A stretch of 64,000 nt of DNA from Flavobacterium limnophilum (GTDB lineage: Bacteria; Bacteroidota; Bacteroidia; Flavobacteriales; Flavobacteriaceae): positions 186,001-250,000 of the forward strand of contig NZ_CP114289.2 of the NCBI RefSeq assembly GCF_027111315.2, given 5' to 3'. Shown here piece after piece: positions 15,708 to 24,034 of this stretch. Every line of letters starts with the position of its first letter. The first letter of the stretch is position 1. The notes under the pieces are model-generated. The model made no database searches. It was given only the letters and a program-made list of their open reading frames with translations, and was not told where the DNA came from. A program made the translations under genes and the position numbers.

Positions 15708-15986
15708 ATGAATTCAGGTAAATTAGTATTAGGAGTTTTGGGAGGTCTAGCGGCCGGAGCATTGATGGGCGTTTTGTTTGCGCCAGAAAAAGGGTCGAAA
15801 ACAAGAAGAAAAATAATGAATAAAGCCAATGATGGCGCAGATGCTTTGAAAGACAAATTTGATTCTTTGCTGGAATCGATGAATGATAAATATGAGGACA
15901 TTTGGAAAGCAAAAGATGAATTAATTTCTGAAGGAGAATCGAAATTGAATGCCGTGAAAAAAGAACTGAAAAGCCTGGAGCGTTAA
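15708..15986 (+). CDS. YtxH domain-containing protein
   Basis: A 92-residue protein with an N-terminal Gly-rich membrane helix GVLGGLAAGALMGVLFAPEKG followed by SKTRRKI, the classic YtxH signature, and a helical charged tail. YtxH is a general-stress protein family of unknown action. It is the last gene of the csbD unit, 27 bp after the small membrane peptide. No convincing hairpin terminator was seen directly downstream. Confidence 0.88.
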   Translation: MNSGKLVLGVLGGLAAGALMGVLFAPEKGSKTRRKIMNKANDGADALKDKFDSLLESMNDKYEDIWKAKDELISEGESKLNAVKKELKSLER

Positions 15987-16245
15987 AATTCTAAAGCTTT
16001 TTGAGCTGGAATTATAAATCTTGAATGAGTTTAAAATTTATAAATAATCAAGCAACAAACAGTAGGACTGTTTTTGAAAAAACAGTAGGTCAATAGGGCA
16101 ACTTCAAAATTGCTAATGCTTAACACATTAGGCAAAACGGTTGGTGTTTTATCTATCCCTATTGTCAAAAATGACAGTTTCTATTGTGGTTGCTATAGTA
16201 TAGTAATGCTTGTTGGGGTTTTGTTGTCATGTAACTTTTAATACT
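15987..16245 (+). promoter_or_regulatory. leader of the truncated kinase gene; unusual GG-N10-GG element
   Basis: This 259-bp gap holds no ORF. It lacks the 21-bp repeat promoter. At 16131-16144 it has TAGGCA...GTTGG with GG-N10-GG spacing, similar to a stretch at 21700-21715 upstream of the secreted protein gene. The spacing resembles a sigma-54 promoter (GG-N10-GC), but the second dinucleotide is GG rather than GC. Treat as a weak candidate. Confidence 0.25.
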
Positions 16246-16974
16246 ATGAAAACGATAATTGAAAATGATGTTTTAAAAGAGTCTGTCTCCATGATGGAAA
16301 TAAAACTTGCGCGAAAATTATTTTTGGGCAACAAAAAAGCGGAATCTAAAAAAGCAGAAATAGAGAAAACGGCAAAGGAGTTAATCATCGCCAACAATAA
16401 ACTTAGTTTTCAGTACAAGGAAAAAGTAGGTCTTGCTGCAGAATTGATTCTTGCAAATAAAGAACTGGCCTTTCAATATGAAGAAAAAGAAAAACGTGCT
16501 GCCGAGTTAGCCATTGCCAATATTGAACTGGCTTTTCAAAATAAAGAGAAAGAAAAAAGAGCCGTAGAATTGATTATTGCCAATAGGGAACTTGACTTTC
16601 AAAAGCTGGAAAAAACCATTAGGGAATCGGAGTTGCTTATTGCCAACAAAAAATTGATTTATAAAACCCAGGAGAGGCAAATAAAGACTGCGGAGCTAAA
16701 TATTGCCAATAGAGATCTTAAAAGGGCCGAAGACAATGAAAGAGAATACATAGAAGGATTGGAGAAAATGATGTTTTTGACCTCGCATAAAGTAAGGCAG
16801 CCTATTGCCAATATTATAGGTTTTTCGAATATGTTGGATCAAACAACAAGTTCTCCAGAGGAATTAAATCAGTTGGTGTCTTGTATAAAAGAAGCCGCAA
16901 TCACTTTAGATAATTATACCAGGGAATTGTCCTCCTTTATTCGTGAATTAGTGCAAAAAGAAAAAAAGGAATGA
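16246..16974 (+). CDS. truncated histidine-kinase-like protein: coiled-coil repeats plus DHp domain, no ATPase domain
   Basis: A 242-residue protein. Residues about 42-165 are six diverged 21-residue repeats of the type ELxIANxELxFQNxEKEKRA, the same repeat as in the hybrid kinase at 407. Then follows a histidine-kinase dimerisation segment with probable phospho-acceptor His181 in LTSHKVRQPIANIIGFSNML, and the protein ends after the second DHp helix with no HATPase_c domain. There is no membrane helix. The ATG at 16246 replaces a longer in-frame start at 16210. The gene ends in a clean stop followed by a terminator, so this looks like an intact design rather than a decayed kinase. It may be a phosphotransfer or phosphatase partner, or a dominant partner of the hybrid kinase (inference). 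Confidence 0.8.
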   Translation: MKTIIENDVLKESVSMMEIKLARKLFLGNKKAESKKAEIEKTAKELIIANNKLSFQYKEKVGLAAELILANKELAFQYEEKEKRAAELAIANIELAFQNKEKEKRAVELIIANRELDFQKLEKTIRESELLIANKKLIYKTQERQIKTAELNIANRDLKRAEDNEREYIEGLEKMMFLTSHKVRQPIANIIGFSNMLDQTTSSPEELNQLVSCIKEAAITLDNYTRELSSFIRELVQKEKKE

Positions 16975-17012
16975 CAATGTGGCTCCAATACAAAAAAGAC
17001 GTTTAGTTCTTA

Positions 17013-17043
17013 AAATCGAGATATGAAATCTCGATTTTTTTTT
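17013..17043 (+). terminator. intrinsic terminator after the DHp-only gene
   Basis: Stem AAATCGAGAT / ATCTCGATTT with a five-base loop, followed by a T-run. Confidence 0.9.
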
Positions 17044-17168
17044 GATTTTTCAAGGATATGCTTACGAAAAAATGACAAATCAAGCTAATGGCAAATTAAA
17101 AATTTAGTAGTATAATGATGAAATGGTTTAGATAATCTGGATTTTTGAGCTTGTTTGTTGAGGAATCA

Positions 17169-17232
17169 GTGAATTATACAACTCTTAGGATGAATAGTAT
17201 AATACTTCACAATCATAACTGGGCAATCTTTG
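17169..17232 (+). promoter_or_regulatory. stress-type promoter G (DUF3494/OmpA unit)
   Basis: GTGAAT at 17169, TACAAC at 17177-17182, TATAAT at 17198-17203 (21 bp), and TTTG at 17229-17232 (60 bp). The rest of the 303-bp gap 16975-17277 contains the terminator at 17013 and AT-rich sequence without an ORF. Confidence 0.75.
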
Positions 17233-17277
17233 TACAATAAAATATTTTAACATTTTAAAAACATTAAATCCCAAAAA

Positions 17278-19044
17278 ATGAAAGCTAAAAAATTACTATC
17301 GATCATGGCAATACTCTTTATTGCTTTAATTTCGGGATGTGCAAATGATGATTTCGAAGAAGTCGTTGGAGTATGTCCTGTTGTATTATCAACGAACCCT
17401 ATTGATGGCGCTTTTGGAGTGCCTTTGAGACAAATAATTACGGCAACCTTCAACGAAGAGATGAATCCTTCAACTATCAACCAATCCTCTTTCATCATAT
17501 CTGTGGCAGGAGTTCCTGTTTCAGGGGTTGTAACTTATTCAGGTACAATAGCAACTTTTACGCCTACTGTTCGCCTTGCCATTAATACTCTTTATACAGG
17601 AACAATTAAAACATCTGTAAAAGATTTAGTAGGTAATGCTTTGCAAGCTGATTATGTATGGACATTTACAACTGGTCTTAATCCTCTTGTAGTTTCTACA
17701 GACCCAGCAAACCTAGCTATTGATGTTCCGCTTAATAAAGTTATTACAGCAACTTTCAATATGTCGATGAATCCTTTGACTTTAAATTCTACAACATTTA
17801 CAGTAAAGCAAGGGGTATTAACCGTATTAGGAACAATTACTTATTCTGGAACTATGGTTTCATTTACACCATCTTCTCCATTAGATGAAAATAAAGTATA
17901 TACTGCTACCATAACAAAAGGAGCTGAAAATATCATTGGAACTGAATTGGCTAATGATTATGTGTGGACATTTACTACAGGTTTAAGACCAATTGTAGTT
18001 TCTACCGATCCAGCAAATAATGCTACAGGTGTTGCTCTTAATAAAGTGATTAGAGCTACGTTTAATATGCCAATGAATCCATTGACCTTAAGTGCTACAA
18101 CATTTACTGTTAAGCAGGGAACAACTACAATCTTGGGAGCTATTTCCTATTCTGGATCAACGGTTTCTTTTACACCTACTTCTCCATTAGAAGGAAATAA
18201 AACATATACAGCTACAATTACTACAGGAGCCACTAACGTTGCTGGTACACCGCTCGCTGCTAATTATGTTTGGAACTTTACAACAGTGATTCCAGTAATT
18301 GTTACACCACCACCAGCAGGAACAAGTGGATTGTTCTTTGGAGTTTTTGGAGGAAATGCAGGAATAACCAATCAAGGTTTGTTTACAGTAGTAAATGGAG
18401 CGATTGGGACTACAGCTGCTTCAACTTTGGTTACAGGTTTCAAAGACGGTTTAACTGCCGATGTTTATACAGTAACTCCTCTAAATAACGGATTGGTTAC
18501 AGGTGGAATTTATGCAGATGCCCCTGCTCCAGGAACTGCTACAAAAGCAGCTACTGCATTAGCAGGATTAAACGCTGCTAGAGCTGCTTATCTAAGTATT
18601 TCTCCAGCATCTATGCCAGGTGGAATTGATCCAGGCGCAGGTGAACTAGGAGGGTTGACTTTGCCCGCAGGTGTTTATAAATCGAATAGTGGAACTTTTG
18701 ACATAACGAATGGCGACCTTACATTGGATGCTAAAGGAGATGCCAATGCCATATTTGTTTTCCAATCAGCTTCTGCTTTGACAGTGGGTAATTCAGTACC
18801 AAGAAGTGTTAAATTGATTAACGGAGCCTTGGCTAAAAATGTATACTGGTATGTAGGAAGTGCAGCAGTTATTAACTACGCCGGTGGTGGAGTTATGACT
18901 GGAAATATTATCGCTAATTCTGGAGTGACTTTGTCTTCTCCTGCCAATAGTACCAATGCTAGTGTGACTACATTAAATGGTAGAGCGATATCGCTGGTGG
19001 CTTCGGTTACCATGGTCAATACCGTAATTAATGTGCCTAACTAA
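17278..19044 (+). CDS. surface lipoprotein: three Ig-like (Big_5) domains plus DUF3494 ice-binding-like domain
   Basis: A 588-residue predicted lipoprotein: signal segment with lipobox LISGC (Cys21). Three consecutive SbsA/Big_5-type Ig-like domains follow (about 33-132, 133-232, 233-335), each with P-I/A-D/N-x-A-x-x-V-x-L near the start and DYVWTFTTG or NYVWNFTT at the end. After a short Pro linker (VTPPPAG), residues about 343-588 match DUF3494: GIYADAPAPGTATKAATALAGL, LTLPAGVYKSNSGTFDI, DANAIFVFQSASALTV and NVYWYVGSAAVINY. DUF3494 includes bacterial ice-binding proteins, but many members, especially with Ig stalks, act as surface adhesins, so ice binding is not established. It shares promoter G with the OmpA gene that follows. 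Confidence 0.88.
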   Translation: MKAKKLLSIMAILFIALISGCANDDFEEVVGVCPVVLSTNPIDGAFGVPLRQIITATFNEEMNPSTINQSSFIISVAGVPVSGVVTYSGTIATFTPTVRLAINTLYTGTIKTSVKDLVGNALQADYVWTFTTGLNPLVVSTDPANLAIDVPLNKVITATFNMSMNPLTLNSTTFTVKQGVLTVLGTITYSGTMVSFTPSSPLDENKVYTATITKGAENIIGTELANDYVWTFTTGLRPIVVSTDPANNATGVALNKVIRATFNMPMNPLTLSATTFTVKQGTTTILGAISYSGSTVSFTPTSPLEGNKTYTATITTGATNVAGTPLAANYVWNFTTVIPVIVTPPPAGTSGLFFGVFGGNAGITNQGLFTVVNGAIGTTAASTLVTGFKDGLTADVYTVTPLNNGLVTGGIYADAPAPGTATKAATALAGLNAARAAYLSISPASMPGGIDPGAGELGGLTLPAGVYKSNSGTFDITNGDLTLDAKGDANAIFVFQSASALTVGNSVPRSVKLINGALAKNVYWYVGSAAVINYAGGGVMTGNIIANSGVTLSSPANSTNASVTTLNGRAISLVASVTMVNTVINVPN

Positions 19045-19073
19045 GGACTTGATTTTAAATATATAAAAAACAC

Positions 19074-19100
19074 ATCCCGTCTTAGGGCGGGATTTATTTT
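19074..19100 (+). terminator. hairpin between the DUF3494 and OmpA genes
   Basis: Stem ATCCCG / CGGGAT with a TTATTTT tail. It probably acts as a partial terminator that lowers expression of the OmpA gene, since no separate promoter is evident before 19122. Confidence 0.55.
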
Positions 19101-19121
19101 AACAAAATAAAAAACAAAAAA

Positions 19122-21149
19122 ATGAAAGCAAAAGCTAATTTTAAAGAGGGTTTGTATAGTACATTGACCCCGAATAAACTGACACTTAAAAGCATTTTGA
19201 TAGTTGCTTTGGTTTGGTTCAGTATCCAAGCGCCAGTTCAAGCACAAGAACTACAATATACAAAACCGTCTTGGTGGTTTGGTGTAGCAGGTGGTGCCAA
19301 TTTTAATTTCTATGAAGGTTCAACTTATAAATTGAATTCTGATTTTACGCCTCCAGCCACTTTTCATGAAGGTAAAGGTGTCGGATTGTTTGTGGCGCCT
19401 CTTTTGGAATACCATCGTCCTGATACAAGATTGGGTTTTATGTTGCAAGCCGGATATGACAATCGTAAAGCCAAGTTTGATCAAGTGGTGACTCCTTGTG
19501 ACTGTCCAGCCGATTTAAAAACGAATATCAGTTACATTACGGTAGAACCAAGTTTGCGTTTTGCTCCTTTTAAATCTAATTTGTATTTATTTGGAGGGCC
19601 TCGTTTTGCTTTCAATTTGGATAAATCATTCACTTATCAACTGGGAATCAATCCTGCTTATCCTAATCAAGCAGCAAGTCCTGAAGTGAAAGGCGATTTA
19701 AGTGATATCAATAAAACCATCATTTCGATGCAAATCGGATTGGGTTATGATATTCAGCTTTCGTCTCAAAGTAATAAAACACAATTTGTTCTTTCTCCTT
19801 TTGCTTCCTTCCATCCTTACTTTGGTCAAGATCCTCGTTCTATTGAAACTTTAAATATAACCACTATTAGAGCAGGGGTAGCACTTAAATTTGGTCAAGG
19901 ACATTTAATCTCAGCGCCGGACGATAAAGTTGTAGTTATTGCAGATCCAGAAGTTGTTTTTTCTGTTAATGCTCCTGCAAATGCTCCTGCTCAAAGACGT
20001 GTTAGAGAAGTTTTTCCTTTGCGTAACTATGTTTTCTTTAATTTAGGTTCAACCGAAATCCCAAGTCGTTACAAACTTCTTAAAAAAGAGGAAGTAAAAG
20101 ACTTCAGGGAAGACCAACTGGAAATGGTAACGCCAATAAACCAATCAGGTCGTTCAGAAAGACAAATGAATGTGTATTATAATGTAATAAACATTTTAGG
20201 AGATCGAATGGTAAAAAACCCATCAACAACAATTACTTTAGTAGGATCTTCTGAACTAGGTGCAAAAGATGGTAAAGGAATGGCAGAATCAGTAAAATTC
20301 TACTTGGTCAATACTTTCGGAATAAATTCTTCAAGAATTGCTACAAAAGGTCAGTTGAAACCAAATATTCCATCACTGCAACCAGGAGGAACATTGGAAT
20401 TGGATTTGCTTCGTGAAGGCGATAGAAGAGTTTCCATCGAAAGCAGTTCTCCAGTATTATTGCTAGAATTTCAAAGTGGTCCAGATAAAAATTCATCAGA
20501 TAGTGCAATTTTACTAGAAGCACCAATCGAAAGTTATGTGGTTTTTGATGTAAAAGGAGCCAACGAAGCTTTTTCTGTATGGTCATTACAAGTTAAGGAT
20601 GAAAGCGGAAAAGTGCAATCTTTTGGTCCTTATACCCAAGAAAGGGTGAGTTTGTCCAGCAAATCTATCTTAGGCAATCGAGCTGAAGGAGATTATAAAA
20701 TCACGATGACGGGTCAAACTAAAAGCGGTAAAGCCGTAACCAAAGAAACAACTGCACATATTGTGCTTTGGACACCAGCCAAAATAGATGAAGGTCTAAG
20801 ATATAGCGTAATTTATGAATTCAACGAATCGAAAGCCATCGCTATCTATGATAAATACCTGACAGATGTCGTGGCGCCTAAAATTCCAATCAATGGAACG
20901 GTCATTATCCACGGTCATGCCGATATTATTGGAGATGATGCCTATAATTTAAAACTGTCCCAAGCTCGTGCCAACGATGTAAAAGATATTCTTGAAAAGG
21001 CTTTGGCCAAATTGGGCAGCACTAACGTTAAATTTGAAGTTAGCGGTTACGGAGAAGATCCGAGCCACTCTCCTTTTAGCAACAAGTATCCAGAGGAACG
21101 TTTTTATAATCGTACCGTTATTATTGATATCTTCAATTCGGGCAAATAG
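19122..21149 (+). CDS. OmpA-family outer-membrane protein with N-terminal beta-barrel
   Basis: A 675-residue protein with a signal peptide (about 1-41, ending QAPVQAQ). Residues 45-265 read as an outer-membrane beta-barrel (alternating aromatic strands such as WWFGVAGGANFNFYEG), the middle is an Ig-like or linker region, and the C-terminus (about 560-675) is OmpA-like: GTVIIHGHADIIGDDAYNLK, LSQARANDVKDIL and RFYNRTVIIDIF. The OmpA domain normally binds peptidoglycan. It follows the DUF3494 lipoprotein after 77 bp with a weak hairpin between. Together they could form a surface complex fixed to the wall. The start ATG 19122 gives a rather long n-region for a signal peptide. Confidence 0.85.
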   Translation: MKAKANFKEGLYSTLTPNKLTLKSILIVALVWFSIQAPVQAQELQYTKPSWWFGVAGGANFNFYEGSTYKLNSDFTPPATFHEGKGVGLFVAPLLEYHRPDTRLGFMLQAGYDNRKAKFDQVVTPCDCPADLKTNISYITVEPSLRFAPFKSNLYLFGGPRFAFNLDKSFTYQLGINPAYPNQAASPEVKGDLSDINKTIISMQIGLGYDIQLSSQSNKTQFVLSPFASFHPYFGQDPRSIETLNITTIRAGVALKFGQGHLISAPDDKVVVIADPEVVFSVNAPANAPAQRRVREVFPLRNYVFFNLGSTEIPSRYKLLKKEEVKDFREDQLEMVTPINQSGRSERQMNVYYNVINILGDRMVKNPSTTITLVGSSELGAKDGKGMAESVKFYLVNTFGINSSRIATKGQLKPNIPSLQPGGTLELDLLREGDRRVSIESSSPVLLLEFQSGPDKNSSDSAILLEAPIESYVVFDVKGANEAFSVWSLQVKDESGKVQSFGPYTQERVSLSSKSILGNRAEGDYKITMTGQTKSGKAVTKETTAHIVLWTPAKIDEGLRYSVIYEFNESKAIAIYDKYLTDVVAPKIPINGTVIIHGHADIIGDDAYNLKLSQARANDVKDILEKALAKLGSTNVKFEVSGYGEDPSHSPFSNKYPEERFYNRTVIIDIFNSGK

Positions 21150-21174
21150 ATTTAAATAATTTCAACAAGATTGC

Positions 21175-21213
21175 AAAAGGACAGGAACTTAAAAAAACCT
21201 GTCCTTTTTTTAT
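21175..21213 (+). terminator. intrinsic terminator after the OmpA gene
   Basis: Stem AAAAGGACAGG / CCTGTCCTTTT with an A-rich loop and seven T. Confidence 0.9.
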
Positions 21214-21233
21214 GGAATACGTTTTTCAAATGT

Positions 21234-21297
21234 GTGAATTTTGTAATTAATACCAATAAATGTGTAACACAAAAAGCTTGAATGCTCCTCACCTTTA
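21234..21297 (+). promoter_or_regulatory. stress-type promoter H
   Basis: GTGAAT at 21234 (GTGTGAAT from 21232), TGTAAT at 21242-21247, TGTAAC at 21263-21268 and TTTA at 21294-21297 (60 bp). It controls the small exported protein at 21326. Confidence 0.75.
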
Positions 21298-21325
21298 CAC
21301 TATAAACAATTCAAACAAAAGCAAT

Positions 21326-21643
21326 ATGAAAAAATTACCCGTTTATTTAATGATGATGGTGTTGTCATTGAGTATTTTGCCGTCCACAATTTTTGCTGCA
21401 GAAAAAAATACAACAGCTATTACAGCCAATACTAAAGAAGTGCCCGCTGAAGTAAAAGTGATGTACAACCGCCTGGAAGAAATAAAAACAATGGACAAAT
21501 CTTCTTTGACTTCTGTCGAGAAGAAAGAGTTACGTAAAGAAGTACGTGCCATTAAAGCAAATTTAAAATCAACAGGTAATGGAGTGTATTTCTCTGTTGG
21601 TGCCATTATCATTATCATACTTTTATTGATTCTTCTTTTGTAG
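21326..21643 (+). CDS. small exported protein with C-terminal membrane helix
   Basis: A 105-residue protein: signal peptide (KKLPVYLMMMVLSLSILPST, ending about IFAAEK), a central charged helical region, and a very hydrophobic C-terminal segment VGAIIIIILLLILLL. It should therefore be periplasmic and tail-anchored. ATG 21326 is preferred, because the longer frame from 21260 runs through promoter H. It has no recognised domain. The architecture (exported charged helix plus C-tail) is reminiscent of small envelope-stress proteins. It is monocistronic or joined with 21775. Confidence 0.75.
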   Translation: MKKLPVYLMMMVLSLSILPSTIFAAEKNTTAITANTKEVPAEVKVMYNRLEEIKTMDKSSLTSVEKKELRKEVRAIKANLKSTGNGVYFSVGAIIIIILLLILLL

Positions 21644-21699
21644 TGACTTTCAGTTATTTATAAAACTATAACAGTTAGTAAATGCTAATTTCAAATTAT

Positions 21700-21715
21700 T
21701 GGCACAGTTGTTGGA
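21700..21715 (+). promoter_or_regulatory. weak sigma-54-like element
   Basis: TGGCAC-N5-TTGGA, one base from the sigma-54 consensus TGGCAC-N5-TTGCA, about 60 bp before the next start. A similarly spaced element lies at 16131. No enhancer-binding protein is encoded nearby, so this is a weak call. Confidence 0.25.
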
Positions 21716-21774
21716 TTTTAAGATAATGTTGAACAACAAATGCTAATAAAAATAATAATTAAAAAACGTACAAA

Positions 21775-22263
21775 ATGAAAATGTTAAAATTAATGACCTT
21801 GGGAATAATGATACTTTTTGCATCTAATTCGATAAACGCACAAATTTCTGTAAACGTAAATTTAGGACTACAACCATCTTGGGGACCAGTAGGCTATTCG
21901 TCCGTGGATTATTATTATATACCGGATGTCCAGTCTTATTATGACGTGAGAGCCACACAATTTATTTATCTAAGCAACGGAGCCTGGATTCGTTCCAGTC
22001 GTTTGCCCAATCAATACAGAAACTATGATTTGAACAGGGGTTATAAAGTTGTTTTGAACGATTATCACGGTTCTAGGCCTTATGATAATTACAAAAGCCA
22101 TAAAGTAAAATATTACAAAGGTTATAAAGGGAAACCCCAACAATCTCTAGGAAATAGATACCATAAAAATGACAACCACGGTAATTACAACAAAGGAAAT
22201 CAGGGTAATGGGAATCACGGTAACAAAGGAAATAATGGAAAAGGTAACGGAAAAGGACATTAA
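21775..22263 (+). CDS. secreted basic protein with Gly/Asn/Lys-rich tail
   Basis: A 162-residue protein with a signal peptide ending SINAQ. Residues about 24-115 form a Tyr-rich domain (SSVDYYYIPDVQSYYDV, FIYLSNGAWIRSS, YDLNRGYKVVLNDYHG) that I recognise as common in Flavobacterium but without an assigned function. From about 116 on, the tail is repetitive and low-complexity (GNYNKGNQGNGNHGNKGN), strongly basic and probably disordered. It may bind an anionic surface polymer. It closes the stress island and is followed by a strong terminator. Confidence 0.75.
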   Translation: MKMLKLMTLGIMILFASNSINAQISVNVNLGLQPSWGPVGYSSVDYYYIPDVQSYYDVRATQFIYLSNGAWIRSSRLPNQYRNYDLNRGYKVVLNDYHGSRPYDNYKSHKVKYYKGYKGKPQQSLGNRYHKNDNHGNYNKGNQGNGNHGNKGNNGKGNGKGH

Positions 22264-22292
22264 ATCTTGAAAGTACATACTTTTAAATAATC

Positions 22293-22326
22293 AGGGTTGA
22301 CTTTTTAAAAGTCAACCCTTTTTTTA
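22293..22326 (+). terminator. intrinsic terminator at the end of the stress island
   Basis: Stem AGGGTTGAC / GTCAACCCT with a T-run. Confidence 0.9.
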
Positions 22327-22390
22327 TGTCTAAAAACTTCACAATCAATTTAATCGTTTTCTGCAGTTCTAAAAAACTCGATATTTCTTG

Positions 22391-22420
22391 TTGAAGATAT
22401 GTGTTTCAATCGTACCTTTG
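22391..22420 (+). promoter_or_regulatory. housekeeping promoter of era
   Basis: TTG at 22391-22393, 19 bp spacer, TACCTTTG at 22413-22420: an exact Bacteroidota-type promoter. It contrasts with the eight stress-type promoters, which lack the TTG. A short hairpin ACCGCATTGCGGT with T-run (about 22450-22467) lies in the leader and could be a weak attenuator. Confidence 0.8.
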
Positions 22421-22541
22421 TGCCCGAAACATCGAGAAATAAAGGAGTTGACCGCATTGCGGTTTTTTCTGAATTCGAAAATTAAAATAGAATTCCAATT
22501 ATCAAAAAAAGAATTCGACAATTCACATGAATACACATATT

Positions 22542-23423
22542 ATGGCACATAAAGCAGGTTTTGTAAATATCATCGGAAATCCAAACGTGGGGAAATCCAC
22601 CTTGATGAATGCCTTTGTGGGCGAAAGATTATCCATCATCACGTCAAAAGCGCAAACGACTAGGCATAGAATTTTGGGAATCGTAAACGGAGAAGATTTT
22701 CAGTTGATTTTGTCCGACACGCCTGGAATCATCAAGCCCGCTTACGAAATGCAGGAATCGATGATGAACTTCGTGAAATCCGCTTTTGAAGATGCCGATA
22801 TCTTGATTTACATGGTCGAAATTGGCGAACAAGAACTGAAAGACGAAGCTTTTTTCAATAAAATCATCCATTCCAAGATTCCAGTTTTGTTGTTGTTGAA
22901 CAAAATTGACAATTCCAATCAAGAGCAATTAGAAGCTCAAGTCTCTTTTTGGACTGAGAAAGTTCCTAATGCCGAGATTTATCCCATATCAGCCTTGCAG
23001 AATTTCAATGTTCCCGAAGTTTTCCAAAGAATAATTTCATTGTTGCCTGAATCTCCAGCCTATTATCCAAAAGACCAGTTGACGGACAAACCGGAACGTT
23101 TCTTCGTAAACGAAACCATTCGCGAAAAAATCTTGTTGAATTACAGCAAAGAAATTCCATACGCTGTAGAAATCGTGACCGAAGAATTCTTCGAAGACGA
23201 AAATATCATCCGAATTCGTTCCCTAATTATGGTGGAACGCGAAACCCAAAAAGGAATCATCATCGGCCACAAAGGTGCTGCCCTGAAACAAGTAGGAATG
23301 GAAGCCCGTGCCGACTTGGAGAAGTTTTTCGGCAAACAAATCCACATCGAATTGTACGTGAAAGTCAACAAAAACTGGAGAAGCAACGCCAATATGTTGA
23401 AAAGGTTTGGGTATAATCAGTAG
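22542..23423 (+). CDS. era: GTPase Era
   Basis: A 293-residue ribosome-assembly GTPase that binds the 3' end of 16S rRNA. G1 is GNPNVGKST, G2 region KAQTTRH, G3 DTPG, G4 NKID and G5 ISAL, followed by a C-terminal KH domain (GIIIGHKGAALKQVG). The start ATG 22542 (MAHKAGFVNIIGNP) matches the conserved Era N-terminus better than ATG 22527 five codons upstream. It is preceded by a housekeeping promoter. Length and motifs are normal. Confidence 0.95.
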   Translation: MAHKAGFVNIIGNPNVGKSTLMNAFVGERLSIITSKAQTTRHRILGIVNGEDFQLILSDTPGIIKPAYEMQESMMNFVKSAFEDADILIYMVEIGEQELKDEAFFNKIIHSKIPVLLLLNKIDNSNQEQLEAQVSFWTEKVPNAEIYPISALQNFNVPEVFQRIISLLPESPAYYPKDQLTDKPERFFVNETIREKILLNYSKEIPYAVEIVTEEFFEDENIIRIRSLIMVERETQKGIIIGHKGAALKQVGMEARADLEKFFGKQIHIELYVKVNKNWRSNANMLKRFGYNQ

Positions 23424-23438
23424 TTGGGGCATAAAAAA

Positions 23439-23984
23439 ATGAAAACAGAAAATTGGAAATTTAAGGTTATACTTTTTTATGTAGTTTGTGCTATTATAAT
23501 TGGTTATCCTTTTTTTACAATTAAATATTTTGAATCACATACTGCGTTAAAGATTACTGCCAAATATTTATTGTTGCCAATTATAATCTGTTTATTAGTT
23601 ATTCTTCCAAGATTTTATTTTAAAAAAGTCAAACCTCTTGACAAGGTAAAAAGATCTAAAACCAAAGAAAAATTTAGCGACTTCTTTTCAATATTGTTTA
23701 TGTTAATTTGCTCCACAGGAATTTTTTTTGGAATTGCATTTTCTTTAATAATAACAACTAATAAAATTTTTGGAAAATCAGAAAGCGTAATAATTAGTCA
23801 GCCTATTGAAAAATGTACAGAAAATATCACAAAAAACGGAAGATTAAGGCATTATGTTGAATTTGAAAATCCAAAAACAAACGAAATAATTGTTTTAGAA
23901 GTCTATAAAAAATATAAAGTTGGAGACGTTTTTCAAAAGGAAATGAAGTATGGAGCTTGGGGAATACTATATTCAACAGAATAA
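23439..23984 (+). CDS. membrane protein of unknown function
   Basis: A 181-residue protein with about three hydrophobic helices (about 9-27, 41-60, 85-107) and a C-terminal soluble part (about 115-181) of beta character. ATG 23439 is chosen over an in-frame TTG at 23424. It starts 15 bp after era on the same strand, so it may be co-transcribed, but it is clearly more AT-rich than era and looks like a later insertion. No family is recognised. Confidence 0.65.
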   Translation: MKTENWKFKVILFYVVCAIIIGYPFFTIKYFESHTALKITAKYLLLPIIICLLVILPRFYFKKVKPLDKVKRSKTKEKFSDFFSILFMLICSTGIFFGIAFSLIITTNKIFGKSESVIISQPIEKCTENITKNGRLRHYVEFENPKTNEIIVLEVYKKYKVGDVFQKEMKYGAWGILYSTE

Positions 23985-24034
23985 AAATCTTCCTTTTTTT
24001 AGCCAGATTGCAACGGAAATCTCTCCAAGAAAAA

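Noticed and set aside
21260..21325. Longer N-terminus of the small exported protein
   Set aside because: It would run through the second box and the -7 element of promoter H; the signal peptide begins at ATG 21326.
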